From an uncultured Geobacteraceae bacterium (GTDB lineage: Bacteria > Desulfobacterota > Desulfuromonadia > Desulfuromonadales > Geopsychrobacteraceae), in NCBI GenBank assembly GCA_937958075.1, contig CALFFB010000158.1:1-25755 (forward strand): a stretch of DNA of 25,755 nucleotides. Direction: 5' to 3'. This document shows, in pieces, positions 15,100 to 23,711 of the stretch. How positions within the stretch are numbered: the stretch's first letter is position 1; every line of letters begins with the position of its first letter. The notes under the pieces are model-generated. The model saw only the letters and a program-made list of their open reading frames with translations, made no database searches and was not told the origin of the DNA. Both the position numbers and the translations under genes were made by a program.

Positions 15100-16786
15100 G
15101 ATGATGCCCGTCGCTTTTGACGATGTCGACGGGCGCGGCGTAGTAGGCCAGCCCCTGTCGTGAATCCGTCAGCCGCGAGGAAATGGCGCTATTGCACAGC
15201 CCCTCAGGCATGGGCAGGTTCTTCCAGCTCATGAGCACCCCCGCTCCCACCCTGTCCGTGACCTGCGCCAGGGCGGTGAAGTGCCCGCAGTCCCCGACAA
15301 TCCTCACCCTGTCGCCCGCGCCGATCTGCCGTTTTTCCGCATCATCCGGATGGATCAACACAACCTGGCGCCCGGTTTCCTGCCCCGGCAGGGTCTGGGA
15401 GTTGAGATAGGCCGGATGCGAGGCGGTCAGCAGGCGAAAGGGCCGAGCTGCCGTCGGCATCATCAGCTCCAGGTGTTCGGTCTGATAGCGCCGTGGCGAC
15501 TGCGGGGGCGCGCTGAGCTCTGCTTCATCCCTGATCTGCAGGCTGATGCCGAGCCTTTCGGCAATCCCCTGGGCCGCCGCCATGTCGCTCAGTTCCCTGG
15601 TCAGTGCCTGCCGTCGCTGCCGATGGGGGAAAAAATAACTGCCCATGAAATCAGTCTGGGCAAACATGCCGCCAACCTTCAGAAAAAAGTCGGCGTAGCC
15701 GGTGGTGGCGGAGTCGTTGGTGTCAACCACCAGGGTGGTGGTTTTCGCCAGCCCCCGGGCCCAGCGGTTGCTGTCAGGATAGGTGACCGCCGGATTGGCG
15801 GCGATGTTGACGAACAGATCGAACTCCCCTTGTGCCAGGCGCTGCGGCACCTCATCAATGGGGAGCTGCTGGTCGAACCAGGCGGGATGCCCATACCAGA
15901 AGCGTTTGGAGCCGTGGCCGTAATAGAGCAGGTCCTGGGCGCCGGTGCGTACCGCCAGACGGTTGATCCAGCGGATGGCGTTCATGCCGTTTTCGTGACG
16001 CTGCATGCCCAGCCCCTGGATATGGGCCACCTTGCGTCGGGCGATACGGTCGAGGAGCAGGGCGAAATCGGCGTCGCTGATCCCGGCGGCCGTCAGCAGG
16101 GATGAGACGGAGTGATCCTTTTCATAGCCGAGTCTGGTCAGCAGGGCGCAGGCCACAAGCCCGTCACTGGCGGGCTGGATCTGTATATAATGATCGGCCA
16201 GTCGGGCGGTGGCGGTGCGCACCGGATCGATGAGGATGATCTCCGTTCCGTTGCGGCGCAGCTGCTGCAGATAAACGGCCAGATGGGGGCTGGTCACCGC
16301 CGCGTTCTTGCCGTAGAGGATGATGGTCTGTGCCTGCGCCAGGGCGGTGACGGGCGGGTTGCTGACGCTTCTGAAGTCCTCATAATGGGCGGCGGAGCCG
16401 GTGGCGTCGCAGGGATCGCCGCTGATACTGACGGCACCGGGAAACTGGGAAAAGAGCTGATCCCAGTAACCCATGTTGTAACCGAGGCTGCCGGAGCCGC
16501 GCAGATAGAGGATTTTCTTGTCGCGCAAGGGGGCAAGCCAGGAGGCAAGGGCATCGAGGGCGGCAGGCGCGTCGGCATAGTCCACGCGGCCGCCGGGGGT
16601 ACGCTGCCAGGACAGCAGGCCGTTGTCGATTTCACGGCGGATGAAGGTATTGAATTTACCGCAGACAAAACCGGGGGCGCACCAGTCCTGGGGTTGTCCG
16701 GCGGCCACCTTGAAGGGGGCTGCGTCGGTGGCCATTTCCATGCCGCACAGGTCGGGGCAGTCCTTGCTGCAGAAAAAGTGGCTCAT
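15083..16786 (-). CDS. Molybdopterin-dependent oxidoreductase with N-terminal 4Fe-4S cluster
   Basis: A member of the DMSO reductase superfamily that should bind a bis-pyranopterin Mo or W cofactor. An N-terminal 4Fe-4S motif is clear: C6, C10, C14 and, 27 residues later, C42. The molybdopterin domain follows to about residue 430; Cys126 in GDPCDATGS is at a plausible metal ligand position. The C-terminal cofactor-binding domain (about 450-555) contains LLTASHPAYLNSQ. At 567 residues it is short for the family, and no Tat signal precedes the cluster, so it looks cytoplasmic. Its start overlaps the stop of the MFS transporter by four bases and its end overlaps the DUF188 gene. No electron-transfer subunit is next to it. 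Substrate unknown; formate or oxyanion chemistry would be guesses. Confidence 0.88.
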   Translation of the reverse strand: MSHFFCSKDCPDLCGMEMATDAAPFKVAAGQPQDWCAPGFVCGKFNTFIRREIDNGLLSWQRTPGGRVDYADAPAALDALASWLAPLRDKKILYLRGSGSLGYNMGYWDQLFSQFPGAVSISGDPCDATGSAAHYEDFRSVSNPPVTALAQAQTIILYGKNAAVTSPHLAVYLQQLRRNGTEIILIDPVRTATARLADHYIQIQPASDGLVACALLTRLGYEKDHSVSSLLTAAGISDADFALLLDRIARRKVAHIQGLGMQRHENGMNAIRWINRLAVRTGAQDLLYYGHGSKRFWYGHPAWFDQQLPIDEVPQRLAQGEFDLFVNIAANPAVTYPDSNRWARGLAKTTTLVVDTNDSATTGYADFFLKVGGMFAQTDFMGSYFFPHRQRRQALTRELSDMAAAQGIAERLGISLQIRDEAELSAPPQSPRRYQTEHLELMMPTAARPFRLLTASHPAYLNSQTLPGQETGRQVVLIHPDDAEKRQIGAGDRVRIVGDCGHFTALAQVTDRVGAGVLMSWKNLPMPEGLCNSAISSRLTDSRQGLAYYAAPVDIVKSDGHHHAHLG

Positions 16787-18084
16787 GAAGAAAAATCCTT
16801 CATTTTACAGTGGGTTTCGTGCACCGGAACGAGGGCCAGAACGGACAGGACGGCACAGCCGAAAAGCCAGGCAAAAGCGGCAAAGTAGGCTTCTGCGCTG
16901 TAGCTGGGGACGCCGGCGGTCAGGGTGCCATCCCAGTAGCGGTCGAGAATGGCGCCGAGCAGGGGCTGGAGAATAGCGGCAAAACCAAGGATCGACATGT
17001 TGACGACGCCACCGACGGTCCCGGCAACGGCTGGATGGTTTGCTTCCCGGGCAAAGGCGAAACCGACGATGAGGCCGCCAGAGGACAAACCGATGGCAGC
17101 GAACAGGGGGTAGAGCAGGGGTTGCGGCAGATCGACCAGCAGAAAAACGCCCCACAACCCAGCGGCGACGGTGTTGGCAATCAGGTAGGGTGGCTTGCGC
17201 CGATGAATCCGGTCGGACAGGGCTCCCAGGGCCGGGCCGCCTATGGCCCAGGCCAGCAGCATGGTTGAGGTCAGCAGGGCCGCCTGGGAGCGCTGCAGGT
17301 CATAAATCTGGGTGAGATAGGGGACTCCCCACAATCCGGCAAAGGTGAGGAGCGGTGCCGAGGAAAATCCGGCCGCCAGAAACAGCAGCCAGGTGTCCCG
17401 TTCGCGCACCACCATGCCCAGGGATTTCCCCGGAGACATTTTCCGGGGCTGGTTGGCGCTGGCGTGGGCGAAGGATGTATAGCCGCGCTCGCTGGGGTCG
17501 TCCCGCACTACCAGCCAGATAAGAACGGCCCCGGCCAGGGTCACCAGGCCGCTCGCGAACATGGAGGAGCGCCAGCCGAACAGGGCGATGGCTTCGGCCA
17601 GGGGCACCCCGGCAAGAATGCCGCCGAAGTTACCAAGGAGCAGGGCGACGCCGGTAATGGTAGCGAAGCGGTTGGTGGGGAACCAGTGGCCGGCCAGTTT
17701 CATGCAGGCGACAAAGGCAACGGCCACCGACGCGCCGACGAGGAAGCGTCCTACATAGGCCACCCAGATATTCGGCGCCAGGGCAAAGAGAAAAATGCCG
17801 ACGGAGGCGATCAGGGCGGCGGTCGCGCTCAGGCGGCGCGGGCCGATGGCGTCGGCCAGCAGGCCGCAGGGAATCTGCATGGCGGCATAGGCGTAAAAGT
17901 AGGTGGCCGACAGGTTGCCGAGAATGGCGGCGCCGATACCGAAATCGGTCATCAGCTCATCAACCATGACCGCCGGGGCAACACGCTGGAAAAACCCGAC
18001 CAGGTAGAGGTTGGCGACCAGCCCCCACATGATCCAGCCCAGCAGGGGCGAGGCATAGCGTTCAGACGGTGAAGAAACGGACAT
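16783..18084 (-). CDS. Major facilitator superfamily transporter
   Basis: The 433-residue inner membrane protein shows about 12 hydrophobic helices in two halves. Loop signatures are visible: GLLADAIGPRRLS after helix 2 and LSDRIHRRKPP between helices 8 and 9. The pattern fits the anion:cation symporter or NarK-like branches, but the substrate cannot be read from the sequence. It is the first gene of a three-gene unit with the molybdoenzyme and the DUF188 protein; the four-base overlap with the molybdoenzyme suggests that the carrier imports the enzyme's substrate or exports its product. The ATG has GGAG seven bases upstream, and a good promoter lies about 80 bases before it. Confidence 0.9.
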   Translation of the reverse strand: MSVSSPSERYASPLLGWIMWGLVANLYLVGFFQRVAPAVMVDELMTDFGIGAAILGNLSATYFYAYAAMQIPCGLLADAIGPRRLSATAALIASVGIFLFALAPNIWVAYVGRFLVGASVAVAFVACMKLAGHWFPTNRFATITGVALLLGNFGGILAGVPLAEAIALFGWRSSMFASGLVTLAGAVLIWLVVRDDPSERGYTSFAHASANQPRKMSPGKSLGMVVRERDTWLLFLAAGFSSAPLLTFAGLWGVPYLTQIYDLQRSQAALLTSTMLLAWAIGGPALGALSDRIHRRKPPYLIANTVAAGLWGVFLLVDLPQPLLYPLFAAIGLSSGGLIVGFAFAREANHPAVAGTVGGVVNMSILGFAAILQPLLGAILDRYWDGTLTAGVPSYSAEAYFAAFAWLFGCAVLSVLALVPVHETHCKMKDFSS

Positions 18085-18172
18085 GCGGAAACTCCAGGTG
18101 AGATAAGATCGTAAGCTGTGCAGAAAAATTACCTAAAGGTCTGGATAAGGATGTCACCCATCAGGACAGGCT

Positions 18173-18201
18173 GTTATAGCGGGATTGGGCGAAACTGTAA
18201 A
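18173..18201 (-). promoter_or_regulatory. Candidate sigma70 promoter for the MFS-molybdoenzyme operon
   Basis: On the minus strand, TTTACA (18196-18201) and TATAAC (18173-18178) are exactly 17 bases apart; each matches five of six consensus positions. It sits just after the stop of the last gene of the fatty-acid operon and would give a leader of roughly 80 bases. No clear terminator for the upstream operon was found in the same 126-base gap. Confidence 0.6.
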
Positions 18202-18210
18202 GGAGTTGCT

Positions 18211-18633
18211 CTACAACCGGCGGTAGACCCAGGCCGGTTTGCCGTCAGCCAGCAGCAGTTCAACCCGTGTATAGCGGATGCCCAGGCGTTCGTAGCGGTC
18301 CAGACGCCGCAGGCCGGCGGCATCGACATAAAAGACCAGACCCCTCAGGTGGCCGTCCGGCGTTTCAACAAGATCAAGTCCCTGCTTGCTGAAGCCCGGT
18401 AGTACCGCGGATGTTGCGGCCAGGGTGTCGCCGGTGAGCAGCCAGCGCAGGGCGGACGAGCGCAGGGTGCCGTAGACAAAGACCCGCTGGGGGTCTTGCG
18501 TGTAGGTGACGGCAAGTCCGGGCGGTGTCTGATAGGCGTACGGGCTGACATAGGTCCACCACCAGCCGCCGGCGGAAAGCAGGAGGATCAGACCTGCTAA
18601 CAGGCCCGTCCGCCGGTATCTGCGGGTCAACAC
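18211..18633 (-). CDS. Membrane-anchored gamma-glutamylcyclotransferase-like (AIG2/GGCT) protein
   Basis: The 140-residue protein has an N-terminal membrane helix (about 9-29) after several Arg residues, which should place the rest outside the cytoplasm. The domain shows the family hallmark VFVYGTLR (51-58), ALRWLL, a DGHLRGLVFYV strand and LDRYERLGIRYTR, with Glu115 at the likely catalytic acid position. Relatives release 5-oxoproline from gamma-glutamyl compounds or act as gamma-glutamylamine cyclotransferases; the substrate here is unknown. The start read is GTG, 14 bases after the etfA stop, with no strong ribosome site, so the exact start is uncertain. It appears to be last in the fatty-acid oxidation operon. 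Confidence 0.83.
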   Translation of the reverse strand: MLTRRYRRTGLLAGLILLLSAGGWWWTYVSPYAYQTPPGLAVTYTQDPQRVFVYGTLRSSALRWLLTGDTLAATSAVLPGFSKQGLDLVETPDGHLRGLVFYVDAAGLRRLDRYERLGIRYTRVELLLADGKPAWVYRRL

Positions 18634-18647
18634 GAGCAGATCGTTTA

Positions 18648-19562
18648 TCAGGCCTGAAGTTTTTCCGTCAACGCCGGAACCAGCTGTTTCAGGTCCGCCA
18701 CCGCCAGCACGTCGGCCACCTCGCCGATGGGCGCGTCCTTGTCGCTGTTGATGGCGACGACAAAGTCCGATTTTTTCATTCCGGCCAGGTGCTGAATAGC
18801 GCCGGAGATGCCGCAGGCGACATAGAGTTTCGGCGCCACCGTCTGCCCGGTGGTGCCGACCTGGCGGCTGTGGTCAGCCCAGCCGGCGTCCACCACCGGC
18901 CGGCTGGCGGCGTACTCTCCTTTAAGGGCTTTGGCCAGACCCTTGATCATCTCCAGGTTTTCCGGCTTACCGATGCCCCGGCCGGCGCTGACAATGACCC
19001 TGGCCTTGCCGAGATCGACCTCCCCGGCGGCGGCCGCCTCGTAGCCGGAAAAAGTGAGATCGCTGCTGCCGGTAACGGCCAGATCAATGATCTCGGGCGT
19101 GCCGGCAGGGGCTTCCTTCAAGGGGAAGGCCCCGGCCTGCAGGGTCGCGACGGTCAGTTCCGTTTGCACGTCTACCTGACGCTGCAGTTTGCCGTTGCAC
19201 ACCGGCACCACCAGCTGACCATCGCGCACGTCGACGATTTCGGAGACCTGCGCCGCCTTGAGGGCCAGAGCCAGGCGGGGGGCCAGATCCCAGCCGTAGG
19301 AGGAATGAGGCAGCACGATCATCTGCGGCTGTTCTTTGGCGGCCACCTCGCAGATCAGCTGCTTGTGCACCGCCGGATTGAATTCTGTCGCCGCCTTGAC
19401 GTCCGCCAGATACAGCCGCCCGGCAAAGGCGGGAAGCTGCTCCCTGCTGCCGACGACGAACATGCTGGCCTGAGCGCCCAGTTTTTCAGAAAAGGCGATC
19501 AGTTCGGTATAGCTGTCGAGGAGCTTTCCTTCGCGATATTCTGCTATGAGCAGTGTTTTCAT
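18648..19562 (-). CDS. etfA: Electron transfer flavoprotein alpha subunit
   Basis: EtfA binds FAD and, with EtfB, carries electrons from acyl-CoA dehydrogenases to the membrane. The 304-residue protein has the N-terminal alpha/beta domain and the diagnostic C-terminal FAD domain: GQTVAPKLYVACGISGAIQH, then AINSDKDAPIGEVAD. The frame is open 12 codons upstream, but only the ATG at 19560-19562 has a ribosome site (GGAGG five bases before) and gives the normal MKTLLIAEY start. It is 158 bases downstream of etfB, a wide gap compared with the rest of the operon. Confidence 0.97.
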   Translation of the reverse strand: MKTLLIAEYREGKLLDSYTELIAFSEKLGAQASMFVVGSREQLPAFAGRLYLADVKAATEFNPAVHKQLICEVAAKEQPQMIVLPHSSYGWDLAPRLALALKAAQVSEIVDVRDGQLVVPVCNGKLQRQVDVQTELTVATLQAGAFPLKEAPAGTPEIIDLAVTGSSDLTFSGYEAAAAGEVDLGKARVIVSAGRGIGKPENLEMIKGLAKALKGEYAASRPVVDAGWADHSRQVGTTGQTVAPKLYVACGISGAIQHLAGMKKSDFVVAINSDKDAPIGEVADVLAVADLKQLVPALTEKLQA

Positions 19563-19720
19563 TTTAACCTCCAGTGTGGATTCACCGTAACCTGTCATTT
19601 CATTTTGGGTACAGGACGAGGTTCACCATGAAAAGGGCGACAGTCGAGAGACCATGGATGGTGTACAGCGTCCCTTGGAGTGGTGCGCCTCGACCTGGGC
19701 TGAAGAGACAGATGTTTTCC
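19563..19720. other. 158-base spacer between etfB and etfA
   Basis: An unusually wide gap inside an otherwise tightly packed operon. It contains the 12-base inverted repeat ACCATGGATGGT (19651-19662) and two copies of TTCACC (from 19581 and 19622). No gene with a ribosome site, clear promoter or terminator was seen. Confidence 0.4.
19568..19572 (-). promoter_or_regulatory. Ribosome binding site that decides the etfA start
   Basis: GGAGG on the minus strand, five bases before the ATG at 19560-19562. The longer in-frame start 12 codons upstream has no such site. Confidence 0.7.
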
Positions 19721-20485
19721 TCACATTTTCTCCTTGATGACGGCCGCCAGCTGTGCGGCCACATCGCCGGTATCCCCTTCGAGAATGCGGGCGCTGCCGC
19801 GTTTCGGCGGCGGCGCCATGGCCGCCGTCTTCAGTTGTGCCGGCGGAAGTTTGAGATCGGTAACGGGCAGGGATGCCAGCTCCTTTTTCTTGGCCTTCAT
19901 GATGTTGGGCAGGGTCGGGTAGCGCGGTCGGTTCAGCCCCAGCTGACAGGTGACCAGAGCCGGTGTGGAACAGCTCACCAGTGCCCGGCTGCCTCCTTCC
20001 AGTTCCCGCTTGGCGGTAATAGTGCCCTGGTCGTAGGCAAATTCCACCAGGGTGGTCAGGGCGGGGATGCCGAGGAGTTCTGCCACCAGCACCCCGACCT
20101 GGGCGCTGCCGCGATCCTGCGATTGCATGCCGGTAAAAATCAGCTCGAAATCCTGCTGCCGGGCGAAATCGGCGATCATCGAGGCGATGGCCAGGGGGTC
20201 GCGCAGATGACTCTCATTGTCGGTCATGTGGACCCCACGGTCGGCGCCCATGGCCAGAGCCTTCTTGATGGTTTCTTTCACCCGATCCGGGCCGATGCAG
20301 AGCACCGTCAGCTCCGCTTCGCCAAGCTGCTCCTTGAGCTGCACCGCCTGCTCAACCGCGTATTCGTCGTATTCATTCATGCGCCAGGCCAGGTCGGTTT
20401 CTTCGTACCAGGTGCCGTCGGTGTTGACCTTGAAGCGGGATTCCATGTCGGGAACCTGTTTGATACAGACCAGCAGTTTCTTCAT
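19721..20485 (-). CDS. etfB: Electron transfer flavoprotein beta subunit
   Basis: The 254-residue partner of EtfA, binding AMP in classical ETFs. It starts MKKLLVCIKQVPD, and carries the family's MNEYDEYAVEQAVQLKE (about 36-52), FTGMQSQDRGSAQVGVLVAELL and RPRYPTLPNIMKAKKK stretches. Its ATG overlaps the stop of the upstream Fe-S oxidoreductase gene by four bases, so ETF and its quinone oxidoreductase are coupled. It looks like a classical (non-bifurcating) ETF from its dehydrogenase and EtfD neighbours, but the flavin content cannot be judged from this alone. Confidence 0.97.
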   Translation of the reverse strand: MKKLLVCIKQVPDMESRFKVNTDGTWYEETDLAWRMNEYDEYAVEQAVQLKEQLGEAELTVLCIGPDRVKETIKKALAMGADRGVHMTDNESHLRDPLAIASMIADFARQQDFELIFTGMQSQDRGSAQVGVLVAELLGIPALTTLVEFAYDQGTITAKRELEGGSRALVSCSTPALVTCQLGLNRPRYPTLPNIMKAKKKELASLPVTDLKLPPAQLKTAAMAPPPKRGSARILEGDTGDVAAQLAAVIKEKM

Positions 20486-22485
20486 GGGTTGGCTCCTTGT
20501 TGGGTTGTCGGCAGGCGTTGCGCCAGCAGCTCCGCCAGATCCTGCGCCTTGAGGGATCCGCTTTTGTCCAGGCTCTTGATGCCGTCTTCAAACATGGTCA
20601 GGCAAAAGGGGCAACTGGAAACCAGCAGGGGAGCACCGGTCTCGCCCGCCATGCTCACGCGGGTATCGCTGATGCGGCTGCCGAGATGCTCTTCCGCGAG
20701 GATGCGTCCCCCCCCGGCGCCGCAGCAGAAGGACTCATCGCCATGGCGGGTCATTTCCGTCAGTCGGCCGCCGGCGGCGGCCAGCAGGGCGCGTGGCGAC
20801 TGATAGATGTCGTTGTGGCGTCCCAGGTAGCAGGAATCGTGATAGGTGCAGTCGACGGCGTCCGCTGTTAACGGCAGCCTGCCCTGATGCAGCAGCTCGG
20901 CAAGAAAATCGGTGTAGTGACGTACCGGCACGTCCAGGCCGAGCTGTCGGTAATCCTTGCTCAGGGTGTTGAAACAGTGGGGGCAGGTGGTGACGATCTG
21001 CTGTGCGCTGCTGGCCTTGATCGTCTCGATATTGTCAGCGGCGAGGGTCTGATAGAGATACTCATTGCCCATCTTGCGCATGGGCTCGCCGCAGCATTTT
21101 TCCTGCTTGCCGAGGATGGAGACCTTGACCCCGGCGGCGCGGCAGAGGTGGACAAAGGCCCTGGCCACGGCCTGGTTGCGTTTGTCAAAAGCGGCGTAGC
21201 ATCCGACGAAATAGAGGATGTCGGCAGGGTCTTCAGGGTCCTCGGAGAGATTCAGGTCATCCGCCCAGTCCTCCCGCGCGGCAAAGGCGTAACCTAAGGG
21301 GTTGCCGTTGACCTCGGTATTTTCCATGGCCGACATCACTTCATCACCGGGGAACTCCCCTTCCATCAGCACCAGATGGCGGCGCACGTCGACAAGTTTC
21401 CGCACATGCTCGATGCTCGCCGGGCAGCTCTGCTGACAGGCAAGACAGGTGGTGCAGGCCCACACCGCATCCCGCTCCAGGGTGGCGGCGAGTTGCGCCT
21501 CGGGGGTCTGAAAGGCAACCTCGCCGAGCTGATGGACAATTTTCATCGGCGACAGGGGTTTCTCCGTGGCCCAGGCGGGACAGCGGTCCTGGCAGCGCTT
21601 GCAGCTGGTACAGGCGTCGGCGTCGTAAATATCCTTCCAGGTCAGATCTTTAATCTGCGCCGCCCCGAACTGCTCGGCTTCTTCGTTGTCCAGATCAACG
21701 GCCGGCAGCAGCCCTTTGGGGCCGAGATCGGTAAAGAAATAATTGACGCCGGTGGTGACCAGGTGGCGCAGCTTGGTCAAGGGGATCAGGATGATGAAGG
21801 CCAGGGCCAGCAGCAGGTGCAGCCACCAGATACTGCTGTGCAGGCTGCGCAGGGTGGTTTCGTCGAAGGCCGCCAGGCCCTTGGCGAACACCAGCCCCAC
21901 CGGTGACCACCAGGCCAGGGGGGTGCCCAGCTCGGTGACCGCCATGCGCGCGCCTTCAATGACAAAGCCGGTGATGAGAATGATCAGCAGCAGGGCGTGG
22001 ATCAGTCCATCCTGAAAACTGCTGTCCAGCCCCGGCGGACGGATGATGACACGGCGATAGAGCAGCGCCAGCAGCATGCCGATGGCAGTTAGGCCGGCCA
22101 GGTCAAGGGCCAGGGAGTAAAACAGATAGAAAGAGCCGGAAAGAAAGCGGATATCGAACAGGGGATCGGTAATATCCGCCTGGATGAAAATCAGTACCGT
22201 GCCGATAAACAGCAGGGCAAAGCCCCAGAAAAACAGGGCGTGGGCGATTCCCGGCGCCCTCTCGCGCAGGACCCTGGTCTGCAGCAGGATCCCGCGCAGG
22301 ACAAGGTTGAGACGGGTTGACCGCTGATCAGACCGGTCAAGGGCCTGTCCCTGACGGTAGACCGGAAGGCGCCGGTAAAATCCGTAAACGAACAGGACCA
22401 GGGCAATAAGGGCCAGTACATACATGGGCACCAGCACCGCCGCGCCCTGGCCGATATTCCAGTAGATCTCCCGTGTGTATTCCAT
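20482..22485 (-). CDS. etfD: Membrane Fe-S oxidoreductase, EtfD/EMO-type ETF:(methyl)menaquinone oxidoreductase
   Basis: It should take electrons from reduced ETF and pass them to the quinone pool. The 667 residues have a membrane cytochrome b-like domain with about six helices (12-36, 82-102, 118-143, 160-178, 190-206, 220-238), two 4Fe-4S motifs (C292/C295/C298/C302 and C344/C347/C350/C354), then two CCG domains (about 428-515, with KCCGEP and TTCPHC; about 555-640, with FCCGAGGG and SSCPFC), the type that binds non-cubane clusters in heterodisulfide reductases. Proteins of this layout next to etfBA are known as EMO in Geobacter metallireducens and EtfD in mycobacteria. GAGGAG precedes the ATG by 13 bases. 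It lies 44 bases after the dehydrogenase and overlaps etfB. Confidence 0.93.
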   Translation of the reverse strand: MEYTREIYWNIGQGAAVLVPMYVLALIALVLFVYGFYRRLPVYRQGQALDRSDQRSTRLNLVLRGILLQTRVLRERAPGIAHALFFWGFALLFIGTVLIFIQADITDPLFDIRFLSGSFYLFYSLALDLAGLTAIGMLLALLYRRVIIRPPGLDSSFQDGLIHALLLIILITGFVIEGARMAVTELGTPLAWWSPVGLVFAKGLAAFDETTLRSLHSSIWWLHLLLALAFIILIPLTKLRHLVTTGVNYFFTDLGPKGLLPAVDLDNEEAEQFGAAQIKDLTWKDIYDADACTSCKRCQDRCPAWATEKPLSPMKIVHQLGEVAFQTPEAQLAATLERDAVWACTTCLACQQSCPASIEHVRKLVDVRRHLVLMEGEFPGDEVMSAMENTEVNGNPLGYAFAAREDWADDLNLSEDPEDPADILYFVGCYAAFDKRNQAVARAFVHLCRAAGVKVSILGKQEKCCGEPMRKMGNEYLYQTLAADNIETIKASSAQQIVTTCPHCFNTLSKDYRQLGLDVPVRHYTDFLAELLHQGRLPLTADAVDCTYHDSCYLGRHNDIYQSPRALLAAAGGRLTEMTRHGDESFCCGAGGGRILAEEHLGSRISDTRVSMAGETGAPLLVSSCPFCLTMFEDGIKSLDKSGSLKAQDLAELLAQRLPTTQQGANP

Positions 22486-22529
22486 GGTTTAAAGAAAACT
22501 CCTCAGGGTTTTATCAGGTTTTCGGCCGG

Positions 22530-23675
22530 TCAGCGGACGAGGGATGAGCCGATCACCAGGCGATGAATTTCATTGGTTCCTTCATAGATCTGAGTGATTT
22601 TGGCGTCGCGCATCATCCGCTCCACGGGAAAATCCCTGGTATAGCCGTAACCGCCGAACACCTGGACCGCTTCGGTCGTGACCTGCATGGCGACATCGGC
22701 GGCGTACATCTTGGCCATGGCCGCCTGCTGAGCGAAGGACAGGCCGTTGCCGGCCCGCCAGGCCGCCTGATAGACGAGCAGCCGTGCCGCTTCGATCTGG
22801 GTCGCCATGTCCGCCAGTTTGAACAGCACCCCCTGGAACTGATGAATCGGCTGGTCGAACTGCTTGCGTTCCTTTGCGTAATTGACCGCGGCCTCGAAAG
22901 CGCCCTGGGCAATGCCCAGAGCCTGGGCGGCGATGCCGATGCGCCCGCCGTCGAGGGTGATCATGGCGATCTTGAACCCCTGCCCCTCTTCACCGAGCAG
23001 GTTGCATGCCGGAATCCGGCAGTTGTCAAACACCAGCTCCATGGTGGGCGAGGAACGGATCCCCAGTTTACGTTCTTTTTTGCCGAAATGAAAACCGTCC
23101 GTGCCTTTTTCGACAATAAAGGCACTGATGCCCCGGTGTTTCTCGGCGCTTCCGTCGCTGCGGGCCAGCACGATGTAGGTATCCGCGTCGCCGCCGTTGG
23201 TGATGAAATTCTTGCTGCCGTTAAGGATCCAGCTGTCGCCATTGCGCACGGCGGTGGTGCGGGTGCCGCCGGCATCGGAGCCGGCGCCGCTTTCCGTCAG
23301 GGCAAAGGCGCCCAGGGTCTCGCCCCGGGCCAGGGGCACAAGAAAACGCTGCTTCTGGTCTTCGCTGCCGAACAGGTAGAGGGGGTTGGCCCCCAAAGAG
23401 AGATGGGCCGACAGGGTGACGCCGGTGGACGCGCAGACCCGCGACAGCTCCTCGACGGCGATGGCATAGCTGAGGTAGTCGGCACCGGCACCACCATACT
23501 CCTCGGGAAAGATAATCCCGGTCAGGCCGAGTTCCGCCAGCCGCTCGAACATCAGGTGGCGGTCAAAGCGCTCGCTTTCATCGCGCTCGGCGGCCGAAGG
23601 CCGGACCTCCGTTTCGGCGAAGTCACGGACCATGTCGCGCATCAGTTTGTGTTCGTCATGTAAGGCAAAATCCAT
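22530..23675 (-). CDS. Acyl-CoA dehydrogenase, short/medium-chain type
   Basis: This FAD enzyme introduces the 2,3 double bond in acyl-CoA and reduces ETF. The 381 residues show the standard family features: FALTESGAGSDAGG near the FAD loop, the C-terminal QVFGGYGYTRDFPVERMMRD, and IYEGTNEIHR with the catalytic base Glu365, close to Glu367 of the Megasphaera enzyme. Length is typical of butyryl-CoA or short-chain dehydrogenases, but acyl length cannot be fixed. AGAGGG lies seven bases before the ATG. It sits between the longer dehydrogenase (36 bases) and etfD (44 bases), so its electron acceptor is encoded directly downstream. Confidence 0.97.
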   Translation of the reverse strand: MDFALHDEHKLMRDMVRDFAETEVRPSAAERDESERFDRHLMFERLAELGLTGIIFPEEYGGAGADYLSYAIAVEELSRVCASTGVTLSAHLSLGANPLYLFGSEDQKQRFLVPLARGETLGAFALTESGAGSDAGGTRTTAVRNGDSWILNGSKNFITNGGDADTYIVLARSDGSAEKHRGISAFIVEKGTDGFHFGKKERKLGIRSSPTMELVFDNCRIPACNLLGEEGQGFKIAMITLDGGRIGIAAQALGIAQGAFEAAVNYAKERKQFDQPIHQFQGVLFKLADMATQIEAARLLVYQAAWRAGNGLSFAQQAAMAKMYAADVAMQVTTEAVQVFGGYGYTRDFPVERMMRDAKITQIYEGTNEIHRLVIGSSLVR

Positions 23676-23711
23676 GGGCAGCCCTCTTGTGTGTCAACCG
23701 TCTTAACCGGA

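Noticed and set aside
19563..19598. Upstream in-frame start for EtfA, adding 12 residues
   Set aside because: No ribosome site; the downstream ATG has GGAGG at ideal spacing and matches the family N-terminus.
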